A stretch of 17,311 nt of DNA from positions 1 through 17,311 of the forward strand of contig JADGJA010000479.1 of NCBI GenBank assembly GCA_027596035.1. Direction: 5' to 3'. Under the pieces are notes generated by a model that ran no database searches, was not told the DNA's origin, and worked only from the letters and a program-made list of their open reading frames with translations. Source of the stretch: Thoreauomyces humboldtii (lineage: Eukaryota > Chytridiomycota > Chytridiomycetes > Spizellomycetales > Powellomycetaceae). Below are positions 8,819 through 17,311 of this stretch, piece by piece. Made by a program: the position numbers and the translations under genes. Position 1 is the first letter of the stretch. The number at the start of each line of letters is the position of its first letter.

Positions 8819-9598
8819 CTAGCCCTTGACATCGGGAACGACGGGCTTTGCGGGCACGGCGATGTCCATCCAACGAGGGTCACGCTTCTCAACCTCGGCT
8901 TCGCCGCCCGAAGGTTTGACGGGGACGGCGATGTCCATCCAACGGGGGTCACGCTTCTCGACGTTGGCCTCAGCGCCGGATGGCTTGGTGGGGACAGCGA
9001 TGTCCATCCAACGAGGGTCACGCTTCTCGACGTCGGCCTCGGCACCGCCGGCGGAAGGTTTCGTAGGGATGGCCATGTTCATCCAACGAGGGTCACGCTT
9101 CTCGACCTCGGCTTCGGCGCCGGAGGGTTTGCCGGGGACGGCGATGTCCATCCATCGGGGGTCGCGCTTCTCGACGTTGGCTTCGGCACCGCCGGCGGAG
9201 GGTTTGGCGGGGATCGCCATGTTCATCCAGCGAGGGTCGCGCTTCTCGACGTCCGCTGCAGCTCCGGATGGCTTGGCGGGGATGGCCATGTTCATCCAAC
9301 GAGGATCACGCTTCTCGACGCTTCTGCGGGTCTTCCGATGAGTTGTTCTGTTCTTTTAAGTGCCTTTCCGTTTCCTGGAAAGTTTCCCTCACCTGCGACG
9401 AGCGAGCTCAGCGTCGTTGGCCTCAATGTAGACCCAGGTTCCACCTGCGACGGGGAAGACCTTCTGCGTGTTGGTGGCGGCCGTGACGGACGTGCCGTCC
9501 TCGGCGAGGGACCAGACGGTGCCGTCGGGAAGGGTGACGGTGGAAGCTGCTGCCAGTGCGACGCTCGAGAGTAGGAGGACTGCGAGAGAGAGCTTCAT
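8819..9598 (-). CDS. Secreted multicopy peptide precursor with seven kexin-processed repeats
   Basis: Two exons on the minus strand, 9598-9393 and 9323-8819, joined across a 69-nt GTGAGG...CAG intron, encode 236 residues. Residues 1-19 (MKLSLAVLLLSSVALAAAS) are a signal peptide. Residues 20-68 are a pro-region of hydrophobic and Thr-rich character ending in a tribasic RRR. SVEKR then leads into seven copies of a 20-25 residue unit. Each unit begins DPRWM, continues N-M-A-I or D-I-A-V, then P-x-K-P, with spacers such as SGAEAEVEKR. KR before every copy fits cleavage by the Golgi protease Kex2, followed by carboxypeptidase trimming of the basic residues. The plan matches alpha-factor precursors and fungal KEP/RiPP precursors, though the core peptide is unfamiliar to me. 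No cysteines are present in the repeats. The start ATG has A at -3, and a TATA-like box lies 83 nt upstream. It may be a pheromone, a signalling or surface-active peptide, or a RiPP precursor. Confidence 0.88.
8822..9307 (-). repeat. Seven in-frame tandem units of the peptide precursor
   Basis: From the first copy (9307) to the stop, the units are 23, 25, 23, 25, 23, 23 and 20 residues long. Copies 1, 2 and 4 are of the NMAI type; copies 3, 5, 6 and 7 are of the DIAV type. The residue between the two prolines is A, A, G, T, T, V and A, in order. The last unit lacks a spacer and ends VVPDVKG. Confidence 0.92.
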
Positions 9599-9680
9599 GT
9601 TTGCGTGTTCTTGTTGGTATAGAAGTGAGTTCAGCTGATGATGGGATGATGGAGAAGGATTCCAAGAAGCAAGTGTCTCC

Positions 9681-9688
9681 TTTTTAAA
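9681..9688 (-). promoter_or_regulatory. TATA-like box of the peptide precursor gene
   Basis: TTTAAAAA on the minus strand lies 83 nt before the ATG, at the same sort of distance as the TATA box of gene C. No other TATA-like element is closer to the start. Confidence 0.45.
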
Positions 9689-9699
9689 TCCCTTCCAGT

Positions 9700-11218
9700 T
9701 GTGAGCTGTATGGTGCTCGTTCGGTGGGAAACGTGGCGCCTCATGCAGATCGAGAATAGAAGAGGCGCGCATTGGGAACATCCATTCCGTCGCAATGTGC
9801 GTTACCGAGTGCCCCTCGTCCCAGGATCTTAGGCTTTCTGTGGATGGGATCGTCCTCGGTTACTATTTCGAGCCAATGTCTCCCAACGCCTTCCGGTTTC
9901 GAGGAAATTGAAGCGCTATTACTCTGAACAAATACTTTTCGGGGACGAGTCCGCGAGTCGCTTAGTCCGAACAGGTCGTCGGGGCCAAAGTGACCATGTC
10001 AAGCTACGGGATGCACTGACTGTCAGCGCAGTGTGATGACATCGAACCTATTCCAGGTTGCCAGATGGGTCGTTCAACGCTTCGTCTCCGGAACTGCGAG
10101 TTCGCTATCCAAATAGATCTCGGGGTTTGTCCACCTGGACTGCTGGACAACTATCGCCAGATTGGCACACAAGGCCAATTCCTGAACCAGAACACGAACG
10201 GGAATGGACTGACTGGTTGCGAGGGAACTCCTTGTTGCCCTCTGTTCCTCTCGTCTCAGAATGGGGCATCCTGCTCCGATCCGTCGAGAGGGCCGAAAGA
10301 GGAGACCCTCTCGTTTCCTGTCAAGTCGGAGTGAGAAAGCAAAGCCGAACGAGATCGCCTCGGGGCCATCAGACGACGAGAACGAGCCCTGCCACCCAGA
10401 CATCTCGCCGATGCCTCTTGGGCTGCGCGAGGGGGCAACGGTTCGACAGGGTTTTCGACGATCTCGCCCAAGGCTCACCTGCAGGACCCGCAGGGGAACG
10501 AGGCTCCCCCATTCACCCGAGCAAAAGAACATTCCTCATTTCTGGTGTCCGGGGGCGAGAGGAGAAGGAAGCGGGGGTTGCTGTGGTATCAGACGGAACC
10601 AGATCAGATATGAAGAAAGACTCGTGAGATGAGGTAAAAAGTTGGCTACTCTTCATACATCGCGTGGTGAAGGGCCTTGCACCCCGCCGAACCGACGTCT
10701 CCGCAACAATGGAATATGGCAATACACATGGGTGAGGGGGTCTGTGGTTGTCAAAACGGTGTGGAAAGCTGGCATGGTGTTGTGTGCTGCGCGGGGTCGT
10801 CGTCGTCGGCTTTTCCCCGCACAGGACAGCAAACCATTCTCTCGCCTTTGACATCCTCTCTGCATCTCACACGAACGCTCGCTCGACCGTCACATCGGGC
10901 GCATCGCAAGTCTCAGTCCCTCTCTCTCTCGCTCTTGGGCCGCTCTATTCCCGCGGCGTATCCTCTCTCGTTCTTGGTCGCTGTGCTGTGCTCCCCTTTG
11001 CCCGTGTGTGTGTGCTCAGCTTCTCCACCCCTATACTCGCCTCCTGCGCCATCCTTCTTCCAGCCCAACTCCGAACCTCGCCAAACCCCAAAGTTTACGT
11101 TACGGATCGCATTCCTGCTTCCCTTGCATCCCTAGCATCGGAGCAACCAGCCGGCATAGGCAAGGGACAGGCTCAGTGGCTCTAGGGTGGCGTTCAGTGC
11201 GTGTTCTCCCGGCGCGCA
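9700..11218. other. Long region between the peptide gene and CK2 beta
   Basis: No gene is supported. An ATG-started frame at 9795-9911 (38 aa) and another at 10065-10334 (89 aa, Cys- and Asn-containing, with PPGLLDNYRQIG) have some coding look but no recognised motif; they might be exons of an unrecognised gene. From about 10840 the DNA becomes rich in C and T, including CTCTCTCTCTCGCTC near 10921, as in many fungal promoters and 5' leaders; this probably belongs to the CK2 beta gene. Confidence 0.4.
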
Positions 11219-12739
11219 ATGCACGATCTCCCGAGTGCCTACCCTCTCCAATCCTCAACGCGAGACTCCACCCCCGTCATGTCAGGAGGTCCAACGCCTC
11301 CTCATCCTCGGGACGTCGCCACAAACTATCCCCCCGAACAGCTCAACAACGATACCCTCTCCGAAAGCGAGGAGGACGACGACGAGGAAGACGATCAGTC
11401 GCAACACCACCAACCACAACCGCGACCGAACCATCACAGTCAACACCAACGGGACCATCACGCGGCGGCTGCCACCATGGAGGCTGAGCTGGCTCACATT
11501 CCATATCTTGGCGAGGACCGTCGGTCGGACGACTTGTCCGGTGAGCCGATAATGCTTTGAAGAAGAAGGGAGAGCTTTGAAGAGCTCGTCTGATCAAGGC
11601 TGACCTTCCGATCCATGCAGACTCGGCTCTCGACGATCCTGGCCCACCTCCCGGACAGGAATCCACCGAGGACGAGGACGATTCCGACCTCACAGGAACC
11701 GACTCCGAGTCCGGATCCAGCGTGGTCACGTGGATCTCGTGGTACTGCTCTTTGCCAGGTGAAGAAATGGATGGCGACCGTCAAGTGAGCCGTGCCAGAG
11801 AGGACCGATGCTGACAGATGACTTCGTTCATGTCCCACAGGTCACGAGTTCTTCCTCGAGGTTCCGGACGAGTTCATCGTGGACGACTTCAACCTGACGG
11901 GTCTCGCCAGTCAAGTCGTGTACTTTGACGAAGCCATCGACCTGATCCTCGACCTCGAGACGGAGGATCTCAGCAGCGGTGGCGTCCTCGGTGACATCGA
12001 GAGCTCGGCCGAGGTGCTCTACGGATGCATCCACGCTCGGTACATCATCACCAAGCAGGGCCTTTTGGCCATGGCGAAAAAGTTCCACGACGGCATCTTC
12101 GGTGCGTGTCCGAGGGTCTACTGCAACGGCATAGGACTCCTCCCCATGGGCGTCTCGGACGTGCCGGGCGTGGCGACGGTCAAGATGGTCTGCGGAAGGT
12201 GTTGCGACATATATCATCCTAAAGAGGTAAACAGGATGCCGCACCGCTTCGCTCAGAAGCAAAGGGTTCCTGACCTTTTTTCCTTTTTCCGCCTCCTTTT
12301 TCTGCAACCCGCCCAGCCGAAATACCAGTCCATCGACGGCGCTTTCTTCGGAACCACCTTTGCGCACTTCCTCTGGCTCACCTACCCGGAACTCCAACCC
12401 CGCGTCACCACCAACCTCCCCCGATCCCGTTCCCGATCCCGCACCTCATCCTCCCGTCGACGTCCCCCACGCTACCACGACGACATGGGCGGCGAGGACC
12501 AGGATTCGGATCTCACCGACGAGGCGGAGGAGGAGGAAAACGACGCACCCAACGACCACCACGGCGACGATGTCGACGACGACGACGACGACGAGGACGG
12601 GACAGAGATCTACAGGATCTACGAGCCGAGGATATTCGGGTTTCGGGTCAACGAGCAGAGCTCGGTGGCGCCCAAGATGGCGTGGTTGAGGTGGAAGCCG
12701 AGTCTGGATGACGACCTGGACGAAGAACCCGCGATGTGA
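11219..12739 (+). CDS. Casein kinase II regulatory subunit beta
   Basis: Four exons (11219-11540, 11621-11758, 11841-12226, 12317-12739) encode 422 residues. CK2 beta dimerises through a zinc finger and docks two catalytic alpha subunits to form the CK2 tetramer in nucleus and cytoplasm. The conserved core starts at WISWYCSLPGHEFF and runs through EFIVDDFNLTGL, LYGCIHARYI and FHDGIFGACPRVYC. The zinc ligands are C243, C248, C271 and C274, followed by the signature IDGAFFGTTFAHFLWLTYPEL and the C-terminal YEPRIFGFRVNE. Introns are 80, 82 and 90 nt, each placed by restoring this core. Unusual are a ~140-residue acidic, His/Gln-rich N-terminal extension and an Arg/Ser then Asp/Glu-rich insert (about residues 325-385) before the last motif. 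This makes it far longer than the ~215 residues of animal CK2 beta. The first ATG is used as the start; a second in-frame ATG at 11279 is equally plausible. Confidence 0.92.
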
Positions 12740-12798
12740 TGCGATGTGATGTGATGTACGGAAGAAGAAGAAGAAGGAGAAAAAAGAAGAAGAAGAGA
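12731..12798 (+). repeat. GATGT and GAA microsatellite after CK2 beta
   Basis: Repeated GATGT/GATGC units overlap and follow the CK2 beta stop codon (12731-12758), then a purine-only GAA/GAG tract (12761-12798). Both lie in the presumed 3' UTR. Confidence 0.7.
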
Positions 12799-12799
12799 G

Positions 12800-13617
12800 C
12801 GCGGATTTCCTGATGCTGCGGCTGGTGAGAGGGCAAGGGGTTGTGGTCGGTCATCGGATTGGATCGGATTGGATCGGGGCGGAGATCTTTCCTTGCATAC
12901 GACTTCGGGACGTTGAGGGTTTCAGGGTCAGGATCCGATCAGGGCGGAGCAACAACCACGAACATCACTTGGCATCTTACATCCCACCCAAGATCGACCT
13001 ACACCCCCGAACACATACCGGTTCCAGTCGACGTCCCCCATACCCGCACTTGCCTCGCCAGACAAAAGCTAGACATCTGTTTGATTACGGCCGTTTCTCA
13101 CGAAAAGGAGCATACACACGGATAACACGCATACCCCACTCTCATCCTGGCGATGAAGGTGAAAGACGACGATAAAGATGCCGGGAACGACGGGAACGAA
13201 ACGACTTCGACTCGCGGGGCTCGGGATCACGGGGAGCCCCATTCTTTGTCCATACCGCTCCTTCATGTTTTCTTTCCACTTCTACGCGACTGGGTCTGGT
13301 TCTTCCGTCTGGGTCTGCTTGCTTGCGCGTGGTTATACCGGATGTGGGAGAGGTGCCCGCGGGATGAGGGATGAGGAAGGGGATTGCATCATTTCAAAGG
13401 TTTCTAGCACTACGTTCCCTTTTCTTTCTTTTTTTTTCGAGCCGGAATACCCTGATGCTTTGTATCGTACCATCTGCCGCATCCTTTCTTGCGGAGAAGA
13501 GTAGGAAAGGCTACGGCGGGTTTCCAAAAAACGGTCTTCGATTCCGTATCAGGAGAGAAAAAGAAAAAAGAAACCGACCGTCGGACCCCCCATCCCATGC
13601 GCGAAGGTGTGTTTTCT
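12800..13617. other. Region between CK2 beta and the minus-strand orphan gene
   Basis: The two genes converge here, so this holds their 3' ends. A short ATG-started frame at 13153-13374 (73 aa) has a hydrophobic stretch but no coding bias. GGATTGGATC repeats occur near 12858. Nothing else is seen. Confidence 0.4.
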
Positions 13618-14418
13618 TCACCCCGACCGACCGGAAACGGCATGAACGAGGGCCCTGTACACCTCATCCTCCATCTCCCTGGCGGCCACCATCCTGGCGT
13701 GCATCTCCCTGCCAGCGGCCATCAACGTGTTCCCCATGCCGGACTCGTCGTCGTCGTCGTCCGACACGTCCTCGTATCCCGTCGGTTCCCCGCGACGTCG
13801 CTGCGATGCGCCGCCGATCCTTGACGCGGAACGGGACGACAATGTAGCGCCAGAGTAGGATGATGAGGATGAGGATGAGGGACCGAGACGGACGGATCGA
13901 CGGAGGTGCGAGAGGACGAGGGATCGTTCCGTCGTCGGGGATCGTGATTGTGATTGTGATTGGGATTCGAACCCGCGAAGGATGTCGTCCTGGGTCCACG
14001 ACCCGGTCAAGGACCCCATGTGCAGCCTCATGGCCATGTCGAGGGCGGCTTGTCGAGTCATCCTCTCCCTTCGTGCATCCCTTTCCCTCTCGACGTCCCT
14101 TTCGACGTCCCTTTCAACGTCCACGTCCATGTTCGTGTTCGTGTGGTTGGACGTGAGGGTCGGTACGGCTGCGGTCGTGGCGGCCATGTTTCCGTACACG
14201 AGACGGAGGAGGGCTTCCTTTGCCTGCGTGGTCATTGTGTGGAGGAGGAGGTCGAAGAAGTGCTTGGTCTCGAGCGGGGTGAAGGTGTGGAGGAGGGTGA
14301 GGGCGGTTGCGACGGTTGGGTTGGATGGGTTGACGTAGGAATTGGTGGTGGTGCCGGTGTTGGTGGAGTTGGATGAGCAGTAGGGTTTGGCGGGGTGGTC
14401 CCAGGATGGTTGACCCAT
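13618..14418 (-). CDS. Hypothetical 266-residue low-complexity protein
   Basis: A single open frame from ATG at 14418 to TGA at 13618 has very strong preference for C-ending codons, as in the recognised genes, so it is probably real. I do not recognise it. Residues ~1-35 are Ser/Thr/Asn-rich. Residues ~36-80 (TALTLLHTFTPLETKHFF and LLLHTMTTQAKEALLRLVYG) look helical and amphipathic. A charged run with the tetrapeptide repeat DVER and many Arg (about 96-120) leads into RQAALDMAMRLHMG. A Ser/Gln-rich middle, a serine tract, an Asp tract (SDDDDDESG) and a final helical segment (AAGREMHARMVAAREMEDEVYRALV) follow. There is no signal peptide or membrane helix, so it is probably an intracellular, partly disordered protein. 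Confidence 0.7.
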   Translation of the reverse strand: MGQPSWDHPAKPYCSSNSTNTGTTTNSYVNPSNPTVATALTLLHTFTPLETKHFFDLLLHTMTTQAKEALLRLVYGNMAATTAAVPTLTSNHTNTNMDVDVERDVERDVERERDARRERMTRQAALDMAMRLHMGSLTGSWTQDDILRGFESQSQSQSRSPTTERSLVLSHLRRSVRLGPSSSSSSSYSGATLSSRSASRIGGASQRRRGEPTGYEDVSDDDDDESGMGNTLMAAGREMHARMVAAREMEDEVYRALVHAVSGRSG

Positions 14419-15196
14419 GACAAAGTTCGTTGGGTTGGGATGTGATGTGGGTGCGGGTGTTGGAGAGCGACGAGACGACCGTTGGACAGCTTACTGTGCT
14501 GTCAGTGGAGTTGAGAACAGCTATCACACGTCGAGGAAACGGACGAAAGAGAATGTTTCCGGAAGAGAGCTTCTATACCCTTTGGCGGAGAGTGTCGGGG
14601 CGGACATGAGAGATGATGTGGTGTAGATAATACGTTGGTTTGGGGTTCCGTCATATTCCTTCGTAGCTAAACATAGCACTATGAGCGTAAACATGGCGCT
14701 GTCCAACCGAAAGCCATGGACGGGGAAGGGCAGCCAAAGACAGGGGCAGCAGCTCATGAATGATGCGTGGGTGATGTCCTATTTCCGGGACACATGGGGC
14801 TGGCTGGAACTATCGGTACCCGAGAACAACAACCTGTGGGTCTTGGCATGACTTCACTCGGTAAGACGAGAGAAGGGTTTCGGTCGAACGTGATGCCCGC
14901 TTTGAGGTGCAATCCCGGAGAGAAACCACATGGCCGTCGAGTCCGTTCGCTCTTTTTATAGCTTTCGAGTTTATAGAGGATCCTCCCTCAAAGATGGTCA
15001 CTCTCTAGTAGCCAATGGTCACTCTTCTCCATGCTACGGATCTTGAAGGGCGCGAAAAAAACAAACATCACAATTACGGTCAACTTCCCCCGTCGTTTCC
15101 CTACTTTTCCCGCCTTGAGGGCTATATACCTCAACCTTTTACTTGACTCCACCCAGGACGTAACAGGAAAAGACTAGTGCCCGCAACCACTCGGTC
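14419..15196. other. Divergent promoter region between the orphan gene and the receptor gene
   Basis: No gene is supported. Upstream of the receptor ATG, GCTATATACC (near 15120) is TATA-like and about 75 nt before the start. On the other side no clear TATA box was fixed for the orphan gene. Confidence 0.4.
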
Positions 15197-17311
15197 ATGG
15201 AATCGCCAGGTGGCTATCTCGCGGAACCGACGGCCGCCCAGATCGCCGCCGATGCAGCGTGGCGTCACGACATTGTCGACAACGTCCGAAAGGTCTATTC
15301 GGGCGTGGCAGCGGTATATCTGACGTTCATCACCGTGACAGCGGTCTGGTTCGCTTGGAGAACTCGAAAGGATGCCACCCTCGCCAAGGTGAACAGTTAG
15401 ACCCTTCCCTGCCTGTCCGTTCTGTTCGAATTGGGGCTGATGTTCCCTTTGCCCCCCCCCCCCGACAGCGATCCGTCCTCCTCACCATGGTCGGCTTCGT
15501 CGGCAACTTCTGCATCAGCTTCCCTTTTTTATGTCTCCAAGCGACGAGGTTCCCGTGTTTCCTGATCCTGTGCTCGCTCTACCTCGGTGTCTCCCTCACC
15601 GTCTTCTCGCTGTCGGCGCGAGCCTGGCGACTTCGATACCTGTTCCGAGAGCATCAACAGAAGCTGACCCGGATGCGGGCCCTCCATGAGGAACACGACA
15701 AGGGAAGCAAGGCGGTCGACATCGACACGGACGCGGACCAGAACGCGGAAGCGGAGGAAGGAGACGACATGCTCGAACCCCTCGGGACCCATCGCGGGGT
15801 GGTGGGATCCCAAGCATTGACGCTCATGGGGTCCGCGTCCGTGGCAGGGTCCACGAACCTCGGAGGCGGGGGCCTGGTGGGGAGCACGACCAGCATGACG
15901 GGGAATCCGAGAGGCGGTAGGACGTCGAGCGGTCATCTGTCTCGAGTCGGGAGCGGGTCAGTGGTCGCTCATGGGAGATCCCCCAGCATGGCATCGACGC
16001 ATCAACCGTGGGCTTCTCCTTTGAGAACCGTCACCTCGTTTGACGCTCGAAGACATTCGGACAGGGATGCTTCTCTCGCCGCCGTGGAAGAGGGACACGG
16101 GACCATAGCGAGAAGGACGCTTGCTTCGTTCTCCAAGAAGCAGACTCAGATGTCCTTCATGACGCCCGCACCTCTCGAAGAACCCACCCGTCGGTTCGTG
16201 TACATCCTGCTCACCATCGTGTCGATCGTCGCCGTCTACGTCGGGGCGGTGCTGAGCGTCTCGAAGCAGTACTCTCCCAGACCTATAAGCTACACCTGCG
16301 AGATGGGCGTCTGGGAGATGGTCCCGGTGCTGGTCATCTTCGGATCCTTTCTGTTCGTGGGATGTCCGGCTCTCTGCTGGTGGCTTTGGAACGACAAGGA
16401 TACATATGGGATAAGACGAGATCTCACCGTCTTCGCGGTCGCTGGGACGCTGGTCGCTATCATGTATGGACTGGAACAGGTCTTGATCCCGACGGGTCAG
16501 AATTACGGAGATTCTACCGCGCGGCTGTACTTTGGTGTGAGTCATAAGGACCTACTTACCGGAATTTCCATTCATCTAATCATATACCTTGTTACAGGCC
16601 TCCAACTGGCCGGTGATCGGAGTGGGTGTCGGCCACTTTACATCGATCGTGTTTCCCTTGCTCGGTTCGTACGGGATCTTTCCCGGTCGACCGTTCGAGA
16701 GACTGCTTCAGGCTCTCTACCGCTCTCCATCCGGCGACACGAAATCGGAACCGGGAAGCATGGAAAAATTGGAAGCGGAAAAGGTCCGACGGACTGAGGC
16801 GGCGGCGCGGAGCAAGAAGACGAAACGGACGCGAAAGGCCGGAAGAGGTCGATCTGCGTCCGTGACCTGGACGTTATTCCAGAGCGTGCTGGAGGACAGG
16901 GAATGCTTCGAGGCGTTGAAAGGGTTCGCTGCTCGAGATTTCGCAGCGGAGAATCCCCTCTTCTATCAAGAGTACAAGAAACTGATGCAGAAGGTTCGAG
17001 CCGAACAGGATCCAGATACTTCTGCTTTGGAGCCTCAGACGAGCGGAGGGACCTCCTCGTTCCTTCCCCCGGGAACGTCGACGCAGCATATGAACTCTGT
17101 CGCCGTCCTCCGCGTCGAATCCACGCACAGTGCTAATCCAGATCCACCACCACAACCTCTTACGCGCACAGGAGTGGCAGCTTCGAACGATTCCGTGGCC
17201 GACAAATACCCGGTGTTCGACTTCACAGACTCCCATCACCGACCCCTGACGGAACGAATCCGATCGTTTATGACAACCCTTCATCGACCATCCACCCCCG
17301 CCCATCTCCAC
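15197..17311 (+). CDS. Seven-transmembrane receptor with C-terminal RGS-like region (partial at 3' end)
   Basis: Exons 15197-15388, 15469-16536 and 16598 to the window edge, joined by 80-nt and 61-nt phase-0 introns, give 658 residues without a stop. Hydrophobic segments lie at about 34-55, 66-89, 92-115, 307-329, 347-371, 383-405 and 424-447, seven in all. A long Ser/Gly-rich loop (about 118-305) separates helices 3 and 4. After a basic stretch (KKTKRTRKAGRGR), residues from about 509 read VTWTLFQSVLEDRECFEALKG and then FAARDFAAENPLFYQEYKKLM, which matches the start of an RGS domain. This domain type speeds GTP hydrolysis by G-alpha and is known fused to seven-helix receptors in fungi (GprK type) and plants. 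The match fades after about residue 560 into a Pro/Ser/Thr-rich region, so the domain is split by an insertion, incomplete, or continues beyond the window. The ligand is unknown. Confidence 0.8.
15451..15468 (+). other. Poly-C tract at the acceptor of receptor intron 1
   Basis: Twelve consecutive C follow TTTG and run directly into GACAG, the acceptor of the first receptor intron. It acts in the place of the usual T-rich polypyrimidine tract. Confidence 0.6.

Noticed and set aside
8826..9341. Second plus-strand frame with RGSRFST repeats
   Set aside because: Its periodicity is inherited from the minus-strand repeats; no signal peptide or motif of its own.
8591..9574. Long plus-strand open frame (327 codons) across the peptide gene region
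   Set aside because: It is the antisense image of the tandem repeats; the minus strand gives signal peptide, intron and KR-bounded units, and the plus frame does not begin at a convincing fungal start.
10058..10627. Plus-strand open frame of 189 codons
   Set aside because: It begins at TTG, has no codon bias and no motif; overlapping frames on both strands are similarly open.
11828..12397. Minus-strand open frame of 189 codons opposite CK2 beta
   Set aside because: It lies wholly over conserved CK2 beta exons and an intron and shows no family motif.
13153..13374. Possible small membrane protein (73 aa)
   Set aside because: There is a hydrophobic stretch, but codon use is unlike the neighbouring genes and it lies in the 3' region between convergent genes.
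13955..13980. GGGTTCGAATCCC on the minus strand, resembling a tRNA T-arm (B box)
   Set aside because: No acceptor stem, anticodon arm or A box could be fitted around it, and it lies inside the coding frame of the orphan gene.
15259..16797. Uninterrupted 512-codon frame in the receptor gene
   Set aside because: The middle is genuine exon 2, but its first part reads exon 1 out of frame and intron 1, and its end reads through intron 2; the spliced model restores helices 1 and 7.

Overview
This window looks like nuclear DNA from a filamentous or yeast-like fungus. The genes carry short spliceosomal introns (61-90 nt, mostly GTGAGT-type donors and CAG or TAG acceptors). Codons in the credible genes favour C or G at the third position, TATA boxes lie 70-90 nt upstream of start codons, and the products are eukaryotic (casein kinase II beta, a seven-helix receptor with an RGS-like domain, Kex2-type secretory processing). 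The phylum cannot be fixed from the sequence alone.

The left part (about 1.6-7.7 kb) holds a local family of small secreted cell-surface proteins. Four members share one gene plan: signal peptide, a domain with six cysteines, one phase-2 intron at the same place, a Ser/Thr-rich stalk, a C-terminal Cys-pair motif and a hydrophobic GPI-type tail. Member A (minus strand, 2452-1589) is a broken relic. B (3540-4227) and C (5103-5760) are intact. D (6974-7541) is a recent near-copy of C that has lost its reading frame before the tail, and its TATA box is altered. At about 7.96-8.55 kb lies a broken SAM-dependent methyltransferase gene with two stops and a frameshift.

The centre (8819-9598, minus strand) contains the most striking gene. 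It is a secreted 236-residue precursor with seven tandem copies of a short peptide of the form DPRWM(N/D)(M/I)A(I/V)PxKPS, each preceded by a KR Kex2 site. It looks like a kexin-processed multicopy peptide precursor, in the style of alpha-factor or the KEP/RiPP precursors of fungi.

The right part holds housekeeping and signalling genes. CK2 beta (11219-12739, four exons) has a 90-nt third intron that is open in frame. A 266-residue orphan protein lies on the minus strand (14418-13618). A seven-transmembrane receptor with a C-terminal RGS-like region (15197 to the window edge, three exons) is cut off by the end of the window.

No operon logic applies here and each gene appears separately transcribed. 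The peptide precursor and the receptor are about 5.6 kb apart, but nothing in the sequence shows that they act together. The long stretches between genes (1-1150, 2453-3539, 5761-6700, 9700-11200, 12740-13617, 14419-15196) show no convincing genes.
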